Shown: positions 52,220 to 60,421, numbered from the stretch's first letter. The stretch: 60,421 nucleotides of DNA from Comamonadaceae bacterium (GCA_947478725.1 CANJWZ010000025.1:1-60421); one strand, 5' to 3'. A program made the numbers and translations. Notes: a model not told the origin generated them from the letters alone.

Positions 52220-53303
52220 CCAGGTTCTCGTGGTTGGCGCCTCGGGCGTGGTGGGACAAGCGGTTCTGCGGCACTTTGCCGGGCTGGACGGCTGGCGTGC
52301 TGTGGCGGTATCACGCCGCCGGCCGGTAAATGTTCCCGACCACGACCACATTGCCGTTGACCTGACCGATCGCGCTGCCTGTGCAGCAGCCTTTGGCGCC
52401 TTGCGCGACGTCAGCCATGTGGTCTACGCAGCGGTCTACGAGAAGCCGGGCCTAGTAGGCGGCTGGGTCGACCATGAACAGATGCAGACCAACCTGAACA
52501 TGCTACGCAACGTGGTGGAGCCTCTGGAGGCCTGCGCTCGGGGTCTTCGCCACATCACGATCTTGCAAGGCGGCAAGGCCTACGGCATCCACATCGAGCC
52601 AGACATCAGGATCCCGGCCAAGGAGCGCTGGCCGCGCCATCCACACGAGAATTTCTACTGGCTGCAGGAGGACTTTCTGCGTGAGCGACAGCCGCACCGC
52701 GGCTGGCATTGGACGGTGCTGCGCCCTCGCCTGGTATTCGGTGATGGGCTGGGCAGTAACATGAATCCTCTGCCAGCCATCGGCGTGTATGCGGCACTGC
52801 TTCGAGAGCAGGGCATGCCGCTGTCCTTTCCGGGTGGCCCGCCGCGTGTCTACCAGGCTGTCGATGCCGACCTGATCGCCCGTGCCTGTGCGTGGGCAGC
52901 TACATCGCCAGCCAGCCGCAACGAGATTTTCAATCTGGCCAATGGCGACGAGTTTGTTTGGCATAACGTCTGGCCGGTCATTGCCGACACGCTGGGCATG
53001 GAAGTCGGCGAGCCCAAGCCGGCCTTTCTGGCGCAAACCATGCCGCCGCGGGAAGCCGAATGGGCGGCTATCGTACGTAAACACGGGCTGCGTTCGCCGG
53101 CCAGCTTCAAAGAATTTGTCGGCCAAGGCTTCACCTATGCGGACTTTCAGTTCGCCACCGGAAAGCCCGCCCCGATACCGGCGTCGCTGGTCAGCACCAT
53201 CAAGATTCGCCAGGCCGGATTTCACGACTGCGTGGATACCGAAGACATGCTGCGCAAATGGTTCCAGCGCTTCCAGGAACTGGGCTGGCTGCCCCAGCCA
53301 TAA
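52206..53303 (+). CDS. PRISE-like NAD(P)-dependent reductase (extended SDR)
   Basis: A 365-residue extended short-chain dehydrogenase. The nucleotide-binding GASGVVG is at 11-17. ENFYWLQEDFL (Y151) corresponds to the NFYYxxED motif of the progesterone 5-beta-reductase/iridoid synthase group, which reduces enones by 1,4-addition of hydride. TILQGGKAYGIHI and WTVLRPRLVFGDGLGS are further family traits. It therefore probably saturates an alpha,beta-unsaturated carbonyl intermediate. An epimerase or ketoreductase role is the alternative. It overlaps the IclR gene. Confidence 0.82.
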   Translation: MPTHDQVLVVGASGVVGQAVLRHFAGLDGWRAVAVSRRRPVNVPDHDHIAVDLTDRAACAAAFGALRDVSHVVYAAVYEKPGLVGGWVDHEQMQTNLNMLRNVVEPLEACARGLRHITILQGGKAYGIHIEPDIRIPAKERWPRHPHENFYWLQEDFLRERQPHRGWHWTVLRPRLVFGDGLGSNMNPLPAIGVYAALLREQGMPLSFPGGPPRVYQAVDADLIARACAWAATSPASRNEIFNLANGDEFVWHNVWPVIADTLGMEVGEPKPAFLAQTMPPREAEWAAIVRKHGLRSPASFKEFVGQGFTYADFQFATGKPAPIPASLVSTIKIRQAGFHDCVDTEDMLRKWFQRFQELGWLPQP

Positions 53304-53329
53304 ACCACGACACTTAAAAGAAACTCACC

Positions 53330-54337
53330 ATGTTGTTGAATGCACATCGATTGTTGCCAGCGCGGCTTGTCGCGCTCGCCACTCTTGCCGCTACCGCGCT
53401 GCTCTGTAGTGGCGGCGCGGCGGCCCAAGGCGCCTGGCCGACCAAGCCCGTCACGGTGATCTCGCCGTTTGCCACCGGCGGGTCGGTGGATGTGCTGACG
53501 CGTCTCGTGGTCACCCACATGAGTCAGACGCTGGGCCAACCCATCGTCATCAGTACGCTGGCAGGCGCCGGTGGCACCATTGGTGCCGCGCGGACAGCGC
53601 AGTCTGCTCCTGATGGCTACACATTGGTGGCCGGCAGTTCAGGCTCCAACGCCGCCGCCTACAGCGTTTATGAGAAGCTGCCGTATAAAGCTGAAGACTT
53701 TGCGCAGATCGGCCTGATGGCCATCATTCCGGCGCTGATCGTGGTCAAGAAGGATTTGCCAGCCAAGAGCTTGCAGGAACTGGTGGCCTTTGCCAAGGCC
53801 AACCCTGGCAAGCTGTCATTTGGTCATCCCGGCGTGGGCAGCTCGGTGCACCTGCAATGCGAATTGTTCAAGCAGGTCGCCAACATCGACATCACCATGG
53901 TGCCCTACCGTGGCGCTGGCCCATTGATGGCCGACCTGATGGGCGGACAGATTGACGGCGCCTGCGATGCGCCGCCTTCATCGACCGGACCACATCAGGC
54001 GGGGCAGATACGCGCCATTGCCGTGCTGGGCGACCAGCGGGCTTCGTCCATGCCCGATGTGCTGACCACGGCCGAGCAACAGATGCCGACATTGCAGGGG
54101 GCCGCCTGGGTGGCGCTGTTCGCGCCCCGGGGAACGCCGGCACCGTTGATCGACCGGCTCAGCCGCGCACTGTCCATGGCGCTGGAAAGCCCGGAGGTTC
54201 AGCAGCGCATGGCCAAGCTGGGCACGGATGTGCCTGCGCCGGGCCAGCGTGGATCGAGGTACGCCGACGAGTTCGTGCGCAGCGAGATTGTCAAGTGGGA
54301 AACCGTCGCGCGCGGCGCGCGCATTCCCAAACAGTAG
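53330..54337 (+). CDS. Bug/TctC-type periplasmic solute-binding protein
   Basis: A 335-residue binding protein with a signal sequence (LLPARLVALATLAATALLCS, cleavage near AAAQG). Motifs are WPTKPVTVISPFATGGSVDV, VISTLAGAGGTIGAARTAQS, APDGYTLVAGSSGSN and MVPYRGAGPLMADLMGGQID. It shares the cluster with a complete ABC importer, so two independent binding proteins serve the same pathway, or the Bug protein serves as a sensor. Confidence 0.92.
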   Translation: MLLNAHRLLPARLVALATLAATALLCSGGAAAQGAWPTKPVTVISPFATGGSVDVLTRLVVTHMSQTLGQPIVISTLAGAGGTIGAARTAQSAPDGYTLVAGSSGSNAAAYSVYEKLPYKAEDFAQIGLMAIIPALIVVKKDLPAKSLQELVAFAKANPGKLSFGHPGVGSSVHLQCELFKQVANIDITMVPYRGAGPLMADLMGGQIDGACDAPPSSTGPHQAGQIRAIAVLGDQRASSMPDVLTTAEQQMPTLQGAAWVALFAPRGTPAPLIDRLSRALSMALESPEVQQRMAKLGTDVPAPGQRGSRYADEFVRSEIVKWETVARGARIPKQ

Positions 54338-54369
54338 ACCCATCAGCAACACTGTCATCAAGGAGAGTC

Positions 54370-55509
54370 ATGTCCTATGTAACCGGAGTCGGGTTGACGG
54401 CCTTTGGCCGCCACGAGAGCAAGAACACGCTGTCGCTGATGACTGACGCGGCCACCGCCGCGCTGGCCGATGCAGGCCTGGTGCGGGAACAGGTGGATGG
54501 CCTGATCTGCGGTTATTCGACCACCATGCCGCACATCATGTTGTCGACTTTGTTCGCCGAGCATTTCGGTCTGCAGCCGCGCTATGCCCATGCGGCGCAG
54601 GTCGGCGGCGCGACCGGCTTTGCAATGATCATGCTGGCGCACCTGGTGGTGGACTCGGGTGCGGCCGACAACCTGCTGGTGGTTGCGGGCGAGAACCGGC
54701 TCAGCGGCCAGTCGCGCGACATGACCATGCAGACGCTGGCGCAGGCCGGCCATGCGCGTTACGAGGTGCCGCTCGGCCCCACAGTGCCGGCCTACTACGG
54801 GCTGGTGGCTTCGCGCTACATGCACGAGTACGGATTGACCGAGACCGACATGGCGCAGCTGGCGGTGTTGATGCGCCAGCATGCCAGCGGCCATCCGGGC
54901 GCGCAGTTGCGTGACGCGATCCGGGTGGAGGATGTGCTGCAATCGGCGCCGATTGCGCCACCGCTCAAACTCATGGACTGCTGCCCGATCTCCGACGGTG
55001 GTGCGGCTTTCATCATCAGCCGCGAGCCAGTGTCTGCCCATGCCTTGCGCATTCGCGGCTGCTCGCAGATGCACACCCATCAGCATGTGACCGGGGCCGA
55101 GGACCTGGCGCATTTTGGCGCCAAGGCATCGATGGCCCGTGCGATGGCTCAAGCTGGTGTGGCCTTGTCAGACATTGGCTATGCCGCGTTCTACGACAGC
55201 TTCACCATCACGCTGGCGATTCTGCTCGAGGAGGTGGGTTTGTGCGAACGCGGTCAGGCCGGCGCGGCGGCGGCAAGCGGGTACTTTTCCAGCGACGGCG
55301 CGATGCCGCTTAATACCCATGGTGGATTGCTGTCTTATGGCCATTGCGGTGTGGCTGGTGCCATGGCCCACCTGGCTGAAACCCACGTGCAACTCACGCG
55401 GCGCGCTGGCTCTCGCCAGATCCCGGGTACACCGTCTGTGGCCATGCTGCATGGCGACGGCGGGACCATGTCTTCTCATGTTAGCCTGATCATGGAGCGA
55501 GTCCAATGA
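54370..55509 (+). CDS. Thiolase-like protein (Ltp2/SCP-x type) without nucleophilic cysteine
   Basis: A 379-residue thiolase-fold protein: MSYVTGVGLTAFGRHESKNT start, a mid-protein DCCPISDGGAAFIISREPV, YDSFTITLAILLEEVG and the C-terminal GGLLSYGHCGVAGAMAHLAE. The loop where thiolases carry the acylated Cys reads AAQVGGATG (residues 75-83), with no Cys. Ltp2-type retro-aldolases, which work with a DUF35 partner, also deviate there; a DUF35 gene follows with a 4-bp overlap. A retro-aldol or acyl-transfer step is therefore inferred. ATG 54370 follows AGGAGAG. Confidence 0.85.
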   Translation: MSYVTGVGLTAFGRHESKNTLSLMTDAATAALADAGLVREQVDGLICGYSTTMPHIMLSTLFAEHFGLQPRYAHAAQVGGATGFAMIMLAHLVVDSGAADNLLVVAGENRLSGQSRDMTMQTLAQAGHARYEVPLGPTVPAYYGLVASRYMHEYGLTETDMAQLAVLMRQHASGHPGAQLRDAIRVEDVLQSAPIAPPLKLMDCCPISDGGAAFIISREPVSAHALRIRGCSQMHTHQHVTGAEDLAHFGAKASMARAMAQAGVALSDIGYAAFYDSFTITLAILLEEVGLCERGQAGAAAASGYFSSDGAMPLNTHGGLLSYGHCGVAGAMAHLAETHVQLTRRAGSRQIPGTPSVAMLHGDGGTMSSHVSLIMERVQ

Positions 55510-55931
55510 GCACCGCCGCGAACCCTCAGCAATCCGGCGCGTTCCCCGAGCCTGCACCACTCGACTGGGTGGATGGCCAGGAAGCCATACTGTATGAACA
55601 CTGTGGTGCCTGCGGCAAGGCTACTTATTTCCGGCGCGGCTTTTGCCCGCGCTGTGGTGCCACGCCAGTGGCCGTGCGCCGTTCTGCCGGCCATGGCACG
55701 GTGTACGCGGCCACCACCGTGGTGCGCGCGCCCTCGCCGGAGTGGAAAGCCATTGCGCCCTACGCGATGGTGCTGGTCGATCTGCAAGAGGGGATCCGTA
55801 TCCTGGCTCATGGCGCGCCGGGGCTGGCCATTGGCGATGCCGTCAACATAGGCTGGCAGCGCCTTGGCCCGCGCCTGATTCCGCGTGCAGAGCCCGTCGC
55901 ATCCTCAACCCAGGGACAACAGAAAAAATGA
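55506..55931 (+). CDS. DUF35 Zn-ribbon/OB-fold protein, partner of the thiolase-like enzyme
   Basis: A 141-residue protein with a rubredoxin-like zinc ribbon, C33-x2-C36 and C47-x2-C50 (HCGACGKATYFRRGFCPRCG), followed by an OB-fold (GHGTVYAATTVVRAPSPEWK, YAMVLVDLQEGIRILAHGAP). DUF35 proteins form complexes with SCP-x-type thiolases and are needed for their activity. It overlaps both neighbours by 4 bp, supporting a joint complex. Confidence 0.9.
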   Translation: MSTAANPQQSGAFPEPAPLDWVDGQEAILYEHCGACGKATYFRRGFCPRCGATPVAVRRSAGHGTVYAATTVVRAPSPEWKAIAPYAMVLVDLQEGIRILAHGAPGLAIGDAVNIGWQRLGPRLIPRAEPVASSTQGQQKK

Positions 55932-58060
55932 CATCCGACCTCCACAACGACCCCTACGCCAAGCTCGGTGCCGATCTGAGTTATGCAATCAACCCGAGGT
56001 CCATCGCCATCGTCGGAGCTTCCGAAAACGAGGACAAACTCGGCGGGCGCTGCCTGCAGTACCTCAAGCGCTTCGGCTTTAAGGGAACCATTCTTCCGAT
56101 CAACCCCACGCGCTCCGAAACCCAGGGCGTCAAGACCTATCCGGACTTTGAATCCCTGCCCGAGGTGGCTGAGCTGGTGGTCATCGCGGTGCCGGGCGAC
56201 CAGGCCGAGGCGGCTGTCAAGGCCTGCGCGCGGCATGGCACCCGCGTGGCTGTCATCCTGACGGCGGGCTTCGGCGAGACTGACGATGCCGGTCGCGCGC
56301 AGGAGCGGCGCATGGTCGAGGCCGCGCGCGCCACGGGCATGCGCCTGATTGGCCCCAACAGCCAGGGCATTGCCAATTTTCACAATGGCGCGCTCGCCAA
56401 CTTCTCCACCATGTTCGTCGAGACCACGCCGGTCGATGGGCCCGTCGCCATTGTGTCGCAAAGCGGTGGCGGCTCGGCCGTGCCATACGGGCTGTTGCGC
56501 GAGCGCGGCATTGGCGTGCGTTACTGCAATGCCATTGGCAACCAGTGCGACGTCACCGTGACCGAGCTGGCGCTGGCCTCGGCGCGCGACCCTGACATCA
56601 AGTTGCTGCTGCTGTATCTGGAAGGCATTCCGGACCCCAACCACATCGCCGAGCTGGGTGCGGTGGCCCGTGAGCGCGGGCTGCCAGTTCTGGTGCTCAA
56701 GTCGGGGCGCACTCCAGCTGGCCGGAAGGCCTCGTTGTCGCACACTGGTTCTCTGGCCACCGAAGACCGGGTGGTGGACAGCTTTTTCGAATTCCATGGC
56801 CTCAAGCGGGTGGCCGGTGTCGCCGATCTGGTGCGCGCTGCCGAGCTGTATTTGCAAGACTGGACGCCGAGTGGCAGGCGTCTGGTGGTGATCAGCAACT
56901 CCGGCACGGCCTGCGTGCTGACGGCCGACGCCGCCACCGACGCAGGGATGCAGATCAACGAGTTGCAGGCCTCGACCCGTGTCGAACTCGGGAAGGTGCT
57001 GCCAACCTTTGCCACGACCACGAACCCGGTCGACATCACGGCCGCGCTGCTGAGCAACAGCCGTTTGTTCGGGGACATTCTGCCCATCATTGCGCGCGAT
57101 CCGGGTGCCGATGTGTTCCTGATCTCGGTGCCTGTCGCCGGGCGTGGCTACGATGTGGACGCGTTCGCGCGCGACGCGGCCGGGTTCGCCAAAGCGACTG
57201 GCAAGCCGGTGGTGGTGGTGGCGCCACAGCCCAAGGTGGCGGGCAAGTTTAAGGACGCGGGACTGGCGGTGTTCACCCTGGAGAGCGAGGGCGTGGCCGC
57301 CTTGCACCAGTTCATCACACTGCATGAGGTTCTGGCGAACGCGCGCACGGCCCGCGGGCCGGGCCGCACCGCGCCCATTGTGCTGACCCGGCCATCAGAG
57401 CGCCAGCAGGTGCTCAACGAAGCCGAGGGCTTGGCGCTGGTCCAGGCCCATGGCATAGCGGTGGTGTCGCACAGGCTGTGCCGCAGCGAAGACGAGGTGG
57501 TGGCTGCACTTGCCGCTGTCGGCGGACTGGCCGCCATCAAAGGATGTACCGGCGCGATCACCCACAAGTCCGATGTCGGTCTGGTGTGCCTCAACATCGC
57601 CACCGCGGCAGCGGCGCGCCAGGCCTGGCGCGACATCAGCGCGGCGGCAGCGCGCCAGGGCGTGGCGCTCGATGGCCTGATCGTTGCAAAGATGGCGCCG
57701 GGTCGTCGCGAGATGATTGTTGGTGCGCACCGCGATCCGACCTTTGGCCCGGTGCTGACAGTAGGCGATGGCGGCAAGTATGTGGAACAGTTACCCGATG
57801 TGCAGGTGGTAATGGCCAACGCCACGCGGGCGGAAATTCAGCGCGCCATCCAGCGGCTGCGCATCGCGCCACTGTTCAAGGGTGTGCGCGGCGAAGCGGC
57901 GATGGACGTGGAAGCCTTGTGCGACGCGCTGCTGGCGCTGGGCCGCCTGATCGGCGATCCGGGCCAGGCCATCCACAGCGTGGACCTCAATCCGGTGATT
58001 CTGTACGACGCCGGTCAGGGTTGCCTGGCCGTGGACGCTGTGGTGGTGCGCGACGAGTGA
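55928..58060 (+). CDS. ADP-forming acyl-CoA synthetase (acetate-CoA ligase family)
   Basis: A 710-residue nucleoside-diphosphate-forming acyl-CoA synthetase. Domain order: CoA-binding (about 20-150, NPRSIAIVGASENEDKLGGR), a flavodoxin-like ligase domain with the phosphorylated His in SLSHTGSLATEDRVVDSFFE, and a C-terminal ATP-grasp (IKGCTGAITHKSDVGLVCLN, GLIVAKMAPGRREMIVGAHR). It converts an acid to acyl-CoA with reversible ADP formation. The substrate is unknown. The ATG at 55928 overlaps the DUF35 stop; longer readings extend into that gene. Confidence 0.92.
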   Translation: MTSDLHNDPYAKLGADLSYAINPRSIAIVGASENEDKLGGRCLQYLKRFGFKGTILPINPTRSETQGVKTYPDFESLPEVAELVVIAVPGDQAEAAVKACARHGTRVAVILTAGFGETDDAGRAQERRMVEAARATGMRLIGPNSQGIANFHNGALANFSTMFVETTPVDGPVAIVSQSGGGSAVPYGLLRERGIGVRYCNAIGNQCDVTVTELALASARDPDIKLLLLYLEGIPDPNHIAELGAVARERGLPVLVLKSGRTPAGRKASLSHTGSLATEDRVVDSFFEFHGLKRVAGVADLVRAAELYLQDWTPSGRRLVVISNSGTACVLTADAATDAGMQINELQASTRVELGKVLPTFATTTNPVDITAALLSNSRLFGDILPIIARDPGADVFLISVPVAGRGYDVDAFARDAAGFAKATGKPVVVVAPQPKVAGKFKDAGLAVFTLESEGVAALHQFITLHEVLANARTARGPGRTAPIVLTRPSERQQVLNEAEGLALVQAHGIAVVSHRLCRSEDEVVAALAAVGGLAAIKGCTGAITHKSDVGLVCLNIATAAAARQAWRDISAAAARQGVALDGLIVAKMAPGRREMIVGAHRDPTFGPVLTVGDGGKYVEQLPDVQVVMANATRAEIQRAIQRLRIAPLFKGVRGEAAMDVEALCDALLALGRLIGDPGQAIHSVDLNPVILYDAGQGCLAVDAVVVRDE

Positions 58061-58071
58061 GCGCCCGGGCC

Positions 58072-59076
58072 TCAGGTGCCGGGTGACGCTGCACCCGCCG
58101 ATTGCTTTTTCATGCGAAGCACCGCTGCCACGGTTTGCGTGACGGGGAAGTCCATGCCCAGCGCGCTGGCCAGCGCAGCGAACACCAGGATGCTGCTTTC
58201 GACCTCGGCCGGGCGTCCCATCTCGAAGTCCTGCAGCATGGACGGCCGGACCGGCTTGCCACGGTAAAACTCGAGCCGGGCTTCGATGTCCTCGTTAACC
58301 TGCAGGCCAAGTGCCCGGCCAATGGCGGTGCCGTCGTGCATGATGGTGGCCAGCACGCTGCGCGCTTGTGGGTCTGCCACCAGCCGGTCAAGCGCACAGC
58401 CGGTCAATGCAGCGACCGGGCCGGCGCTGGACGCCAGCAGCGTCTTGGTCCAGATCTCGTCGCGGATATGGCTGGTCAGCCGGGCCTGGTAACCGGCTTC
58501 GCACAAACGGGCCGTGAAGCGCTCGAGCAGGTCGTCGGAGGTGCCGTCCGGCTTGCCCATGATCAGGTTGTTGCGCTGCGGCGTGGTGTTCAGCACCACA
58601 CCCGGCATCACGACCTCATTGGACGATTGCACGACACAGCCCACGATGCTTTGCGGCGCCAGCATGCGCTCCAGCAGCCGGTCCGGGTCGATCAGTGCGC
58701 GCAACCAGTCGGGCAGTTGTACCGGCATACCTTGGTCGAACCACCATGGAATACCGTTCATCGCGAACACCAGCAGCCCATCCGGCTTGAGCAGGCCGGG
58801 CAGCGCGGCCGCGATGGACGGCAGGGCAGGGCCTTTGACAGCGACCACCACCACGTTCTGGGGCGCTATTGGCGAAGCGGTGTCGAAGCAGGGGATGCGC
58901 ACGGTGTTGCGCTCAGGCCCGGCGACGAGGGTCAGACCATTGGCGGCGATGGCTGCGCCATGCGGGCCGCGCGCGATGACACTTACGTTCTCACCGGCAA
59001 GCGCCAGCCGCGCCGCGATGCTGCCGCCGATTGCGCCTGCACCGTAGACGCAGATATCAAGTGGGTCGGGCTTCAT
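58072..59076 (-). CDS. 2-dehydropantoate 2-reductase family protein (PanE/ApbA-like)
   Basis: A 334-residue NADPH-dependent reductase. CVYGAGAIGGSIAARLALAG is the Rossmann motif; VVVVAVKGPALPSIAAALPG carries the first Lys region, and IWTKTLLASSAGPVAALTGC the catalytic Lys. FALNGIPWW-type text (FAMNGIPWWF) is typical of the family. It is convergent with the catabolic operon, so a role in reducing a 2-oxo acid of the pathway is as likely as pantothenate synthesis. No other pan genes are near. Confidence 0.85.
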   Translation of the reverse strand: MKPDPLDICVYGAGAIGGSIAARLALAGENVSVIARGPHGAAIAANGLTLVAGPERNTVRIPCFDTASPIAPQNVVVVAVKGPALPSIAAALPGLLKPDGLLVFAMNGIPWWFDQGMPVQLPDWLRALIDPDRLLERMLAPQSIVGCVVQSSNEVVMPGVVLNTTPQRNNLIMGKPDGTSDDLLERFTARLCEAGYQARLTSHIRDEIWTKTLLASSAGPVAALTGCALDRLVADPQARSVLATIMHDGTAIGRALGLQVNEDIEARLEFYRGKPVRPSMLQDFEMGRPAEVESSILVFAALASALGMDFPVTQTVAAVLRMKKQSAGAASPGT

Positions 59077-59147
59077 TGATCGGTCATTGGTAACACATGC
59101 ATAGCGTTAACCTAATCATGACATAGTGTTTGCAGGCTCGGATCTTA
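59077..59147. other. Spacer between the reductase gene and the IS element
   Basis: No gene. The TA at 59146-59147 is the left target dinucleotide of the IS element. Confidence 0.5.
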
Positions 59148-60260
59148 TTGATCCGGCCCAAATAAATATGAACTTCTTCGCAATTTCTGGATCCAAGAAT
59201 CATGGAAAAAGAAAACGCACGAAAACAAACCTTAGAGCAACTGCACGAGCGGCGCAAGCAAGTCGTGAGGCTGCACAAGAAGGCTATCGGAATCATGCAG
59301 ATCGTTGACATGACGGGCTTGAGCTACCCGGCAGTGCGCGCCTGCATCGACCTGTTCGAAGCAGGCGGCTGGCCCGCCATCCGACCGGCCCAGCGCGGAC
59401 GCAGCGCTGGCACCGGACGCACCCTCACGCAAGTGCAGGAAGACAGCATCCAGCGCACCATCATTGATAACCGCCCCGAGCAACTCAAGATGGACTTCTT
59501 CCTGTGGAGTCGAGCTGCCGTAGGCCAACTCATCGAACAGGAGTACGGCATCAAACTGCACGTGCGCAGCGTGGGCAAATACCTCAAGCGCTGGGGCTTC
59601 ACGCCGCAAAAGCCCATCAAGCGCGCCTATGAGCAAAACCCACAAGCGGTACAAGCCTGGCTGCAAGGTGAGTACCCCGCCATCGAACAGCGCGCCCGCT
59701 CTGAGGGAGGCGAGATTCACTGGGGTGATGAGACCGCGCTGGTGAACACCGAGGTGCGCGGCAGAAGCTTTGCCCCGGTGGGCAAAACACCGGTTGCCAA
59801 GACCGTAGGCGGCACTCGTCAAAAGCTCTCCATGATCGCCACCGTGACCAACCAGGGCAAGACCCGCTGGATGATCGTTGATGACGCGTTTGATACCGAC
59901 AAGCTCATCGAATTTTTGGCCTCCTTGATCAAGGACGCGGGCAAGAAGGTATTCCTGATACTGGACAACCTGCGGGTGCATCACAGTAAGGTTGTCAAGG
60001 CATGGGTGACTGAACGTATCGATCAAATCGAACTTTTTTATCTGCCCAGCTACAGCCCACAACTCAACCCTGAGGAGCGGCTCAATGCCGACTTGAAGCA
60101 GGAGATGGGCAAACGAGTTCCGGTGCGCACCAAAGCCAAGTTACGCGAAGCTGCCAACGAACACATGGTAATGCTGGACGCAAACCCCGAGCGCGTGATT
60201 GCGTATTTCCAGGACAGCCGGGTCCGCTATGCGGCTTGAGACTTCATCGGGCCGGAGCAA
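59148..60260 (+). mobile_element. IS630-family insertion sequence, complete
   Basis: The left end TTGATCCGGCCC (59148-59159) and the right end GGGCCGGAGCAA (60249-60260) are inverted repeats with 11 of 12 positions matching. TA lies directly outside each end (59146-59147 and 60261-60262), as expected from the TA target duplication of IS630/Tc1-mariner elements. The length is 1113 bp with a single intact transposase gene. It lies 14 bases past the stop of amn. Confidence 0.88.
59202..60239 (+). CDS. IS630-family transposase
   Basis: A 345-residue DDE transposase. The N-terminal part has helix-turn-helix regions (MQIVDMTGLSYPAVRACIDL, VRSVGKYLKRWGFTPQ). The catalytic triad is D176 (IHWGDETALV), D255 (FLILDNLRVHHS) and E291 (YSPQLNPEERLNADLK). 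No frameshift or stop interrupts it, so it is probably active. The ATG at 59202 gives the usual family length. Confidence 0.95.
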   Translation: MEKENARKQTLEQLHERRKQVVRLHKKAIGIMQIVDMTGLSYPAVRACIDLFEAGGWPAIRPAQRGRSAGTGRTLTQVQEDSIQRTIIDNRPEQLKMDFFLWSRAAVGQLIEQEYGIKLHVRSVGKYLKRWGFTPQKPIKRAYEQNPQAVQAWLQGEYPAIEQRARSEGGEIHWGDETALVNTEVRGRSFAPVGKTPVAKTVGGTRQKLSMIATVTNQGKTRWMIVDDAFDTDKLIEFLASLIKDAGKKVFLILDNLRVHHSKVVKAWVTERIDQIELFYLPSYSPQLNPEERLNADLKQEMGKRVPVRTKAKLREAANEHMVMLDANPERVIAYFQDSRVRYAA

Positions 60261-60273
60261 TAATTCACGCGAC

Positions 60274-60421
60274 TCACTGAAACGCCACCTCAGAAAAGCT
60301 CCGCAGCTTGCGTGAATGCAGCTGGCTTGAGCCTTCGGCGCGCAGCAGGTCAATGGCCCGCATGCCAATGCGCAAGTGCTGGTCTACCCGTTCGCGGTAA
60401 AAGTGGTTGGCCATGCCGGGC
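60274..60421 (-). CDS. amn: AMP nucleosidase, C-terminal end (cut by window edge)
   Basis: The minus-strand frame ends NHFYRERVDQHLRIGMRAID then LLRAEGSSQLHSRKLRSFSE, closely similar to the end of E. coli Amn (EHLQIGIRAIDLLRAEG, LHSRKLRTF). AMP nucleosidase splits AMP to adenine and ribose 5-phosphate and adjusts the adenylate pool. Only the last 48 codons are in the window. The IS630 element ends 14 bases past the stop, so the gene is not interrupted here. Confidence 0.88.
   Translation of the reverse strand, partial: PGMANHFYRERVDQHLRIGMRAIDLLRAEGSSQLHSRKLRSFSEVAFQ

Noticed and set aside
55808..57325. Minus-strand open frame of 505 codons opposite the ADP-forming acyl-CoA synthetase
   Set aside because: It is the antisense shadow of a clear coding sequence in GC-rich DNA. 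Its translation is low in motif content and rich in His, Arg and Gly, with no family signature.
58102..59079. Plus-strand open frame of 325 codons opposite the PanE-like gene
   Set aside because: It is the antisense shadow; the minus strand has the Rossmann motif and catalytic Lys region of ketopantoate reductases.

Overview
The window reads as a chromosomal segment of a betaproteobacterium of the order Burkholderiales, most likely Comamonadaceae (a Polaromonas- or Rhodoferax-like relative). The basis is the many periplasmic Bug/TctC-type binding proteins, the layout of the C-P lyase cluster, the protein types and an ATAGCTGT...ACAGCTAT intergenic palindrome. The genus is an inference.

Layout. 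1-6.9 kb: the end of a long-chain acyl-CoA ligase gene, a divergent Crp/Fnr-type regulator, a HigBA-like toxin-antitoxin (TA) pair with a DUF2442 remnant, an RluF-like pseudouridine synthase and htpG. 7.0-18.25 kb: a phosphonate cluster, made of phnCDE plus an HD-domain gene, a divergent phnF-DUF1045-phnN unit and phnGHIJKLM. Import, C-P cleavage and the ribose-1,5-bisphosphate kinase step are covered; phnP and phnO are absent. 17.95-19.78 kb: a VapBC-type TA pair enclosed by two copies of the phnM 3' end. 20.0-33.9 kb: a catabolic block with four acyl-CoA dehydrogenases in two adjacent pairs, a crotonase, a MaoC-type hydratase, a tandem-fused CoA-transferase, a TauD-type dioxygenase, an FMN-dependent 2-hydroxy-acid dehydrogenase, two Bug proteins and a divergent LysR regulator. 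Nearly identical 26-bp sites in inverted orientation lie just outside both ends of this block (19925-19950 and 33963-33988).

34.3-44.4 kb: a signal-less ModA-like binding protein, two more Bug proteins, an FAH-family hydrolase, a ParE-type TA module with an elaborate control region, srkA, a methyltransferase, a NodIJ-like ABC exporter and purT. 44.4-45.5 kb: a scrapyard with broken brnT and brnA and a second copy of the purT 3' end, then gluconolactonase-like debris. 45.6-59.1 kb: a second catabolic cluster with a Liv-type ABC importer, a cyclase-family hydrolase, an IclR regulator, a PRISE-like reductase, a Bug protein, a thiolase-like protein without the usual nucleophile cysteine, its DUF35 partner, an ADP-forming acyl-CoA synthetase and a ketopantoate-reductase-like enzyme. 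An IS630-family element with defined ends follows, then the 3' end of amn.

How it fits together. Phosphonate use is one functional unit, probably under PhnF and phosphate control. The two catabolic clusters each combine uptake, CoA activation and beta-oxidation-like or retro-aldol steps for unknown carboxylic acids. The most unusual structural features are the inverted 26-bp sites bracketing the 14-kb catabolic block, and two separate TA modules each lying between a gene and a duplicated copy of that gene's 3' end (phnM and purT).
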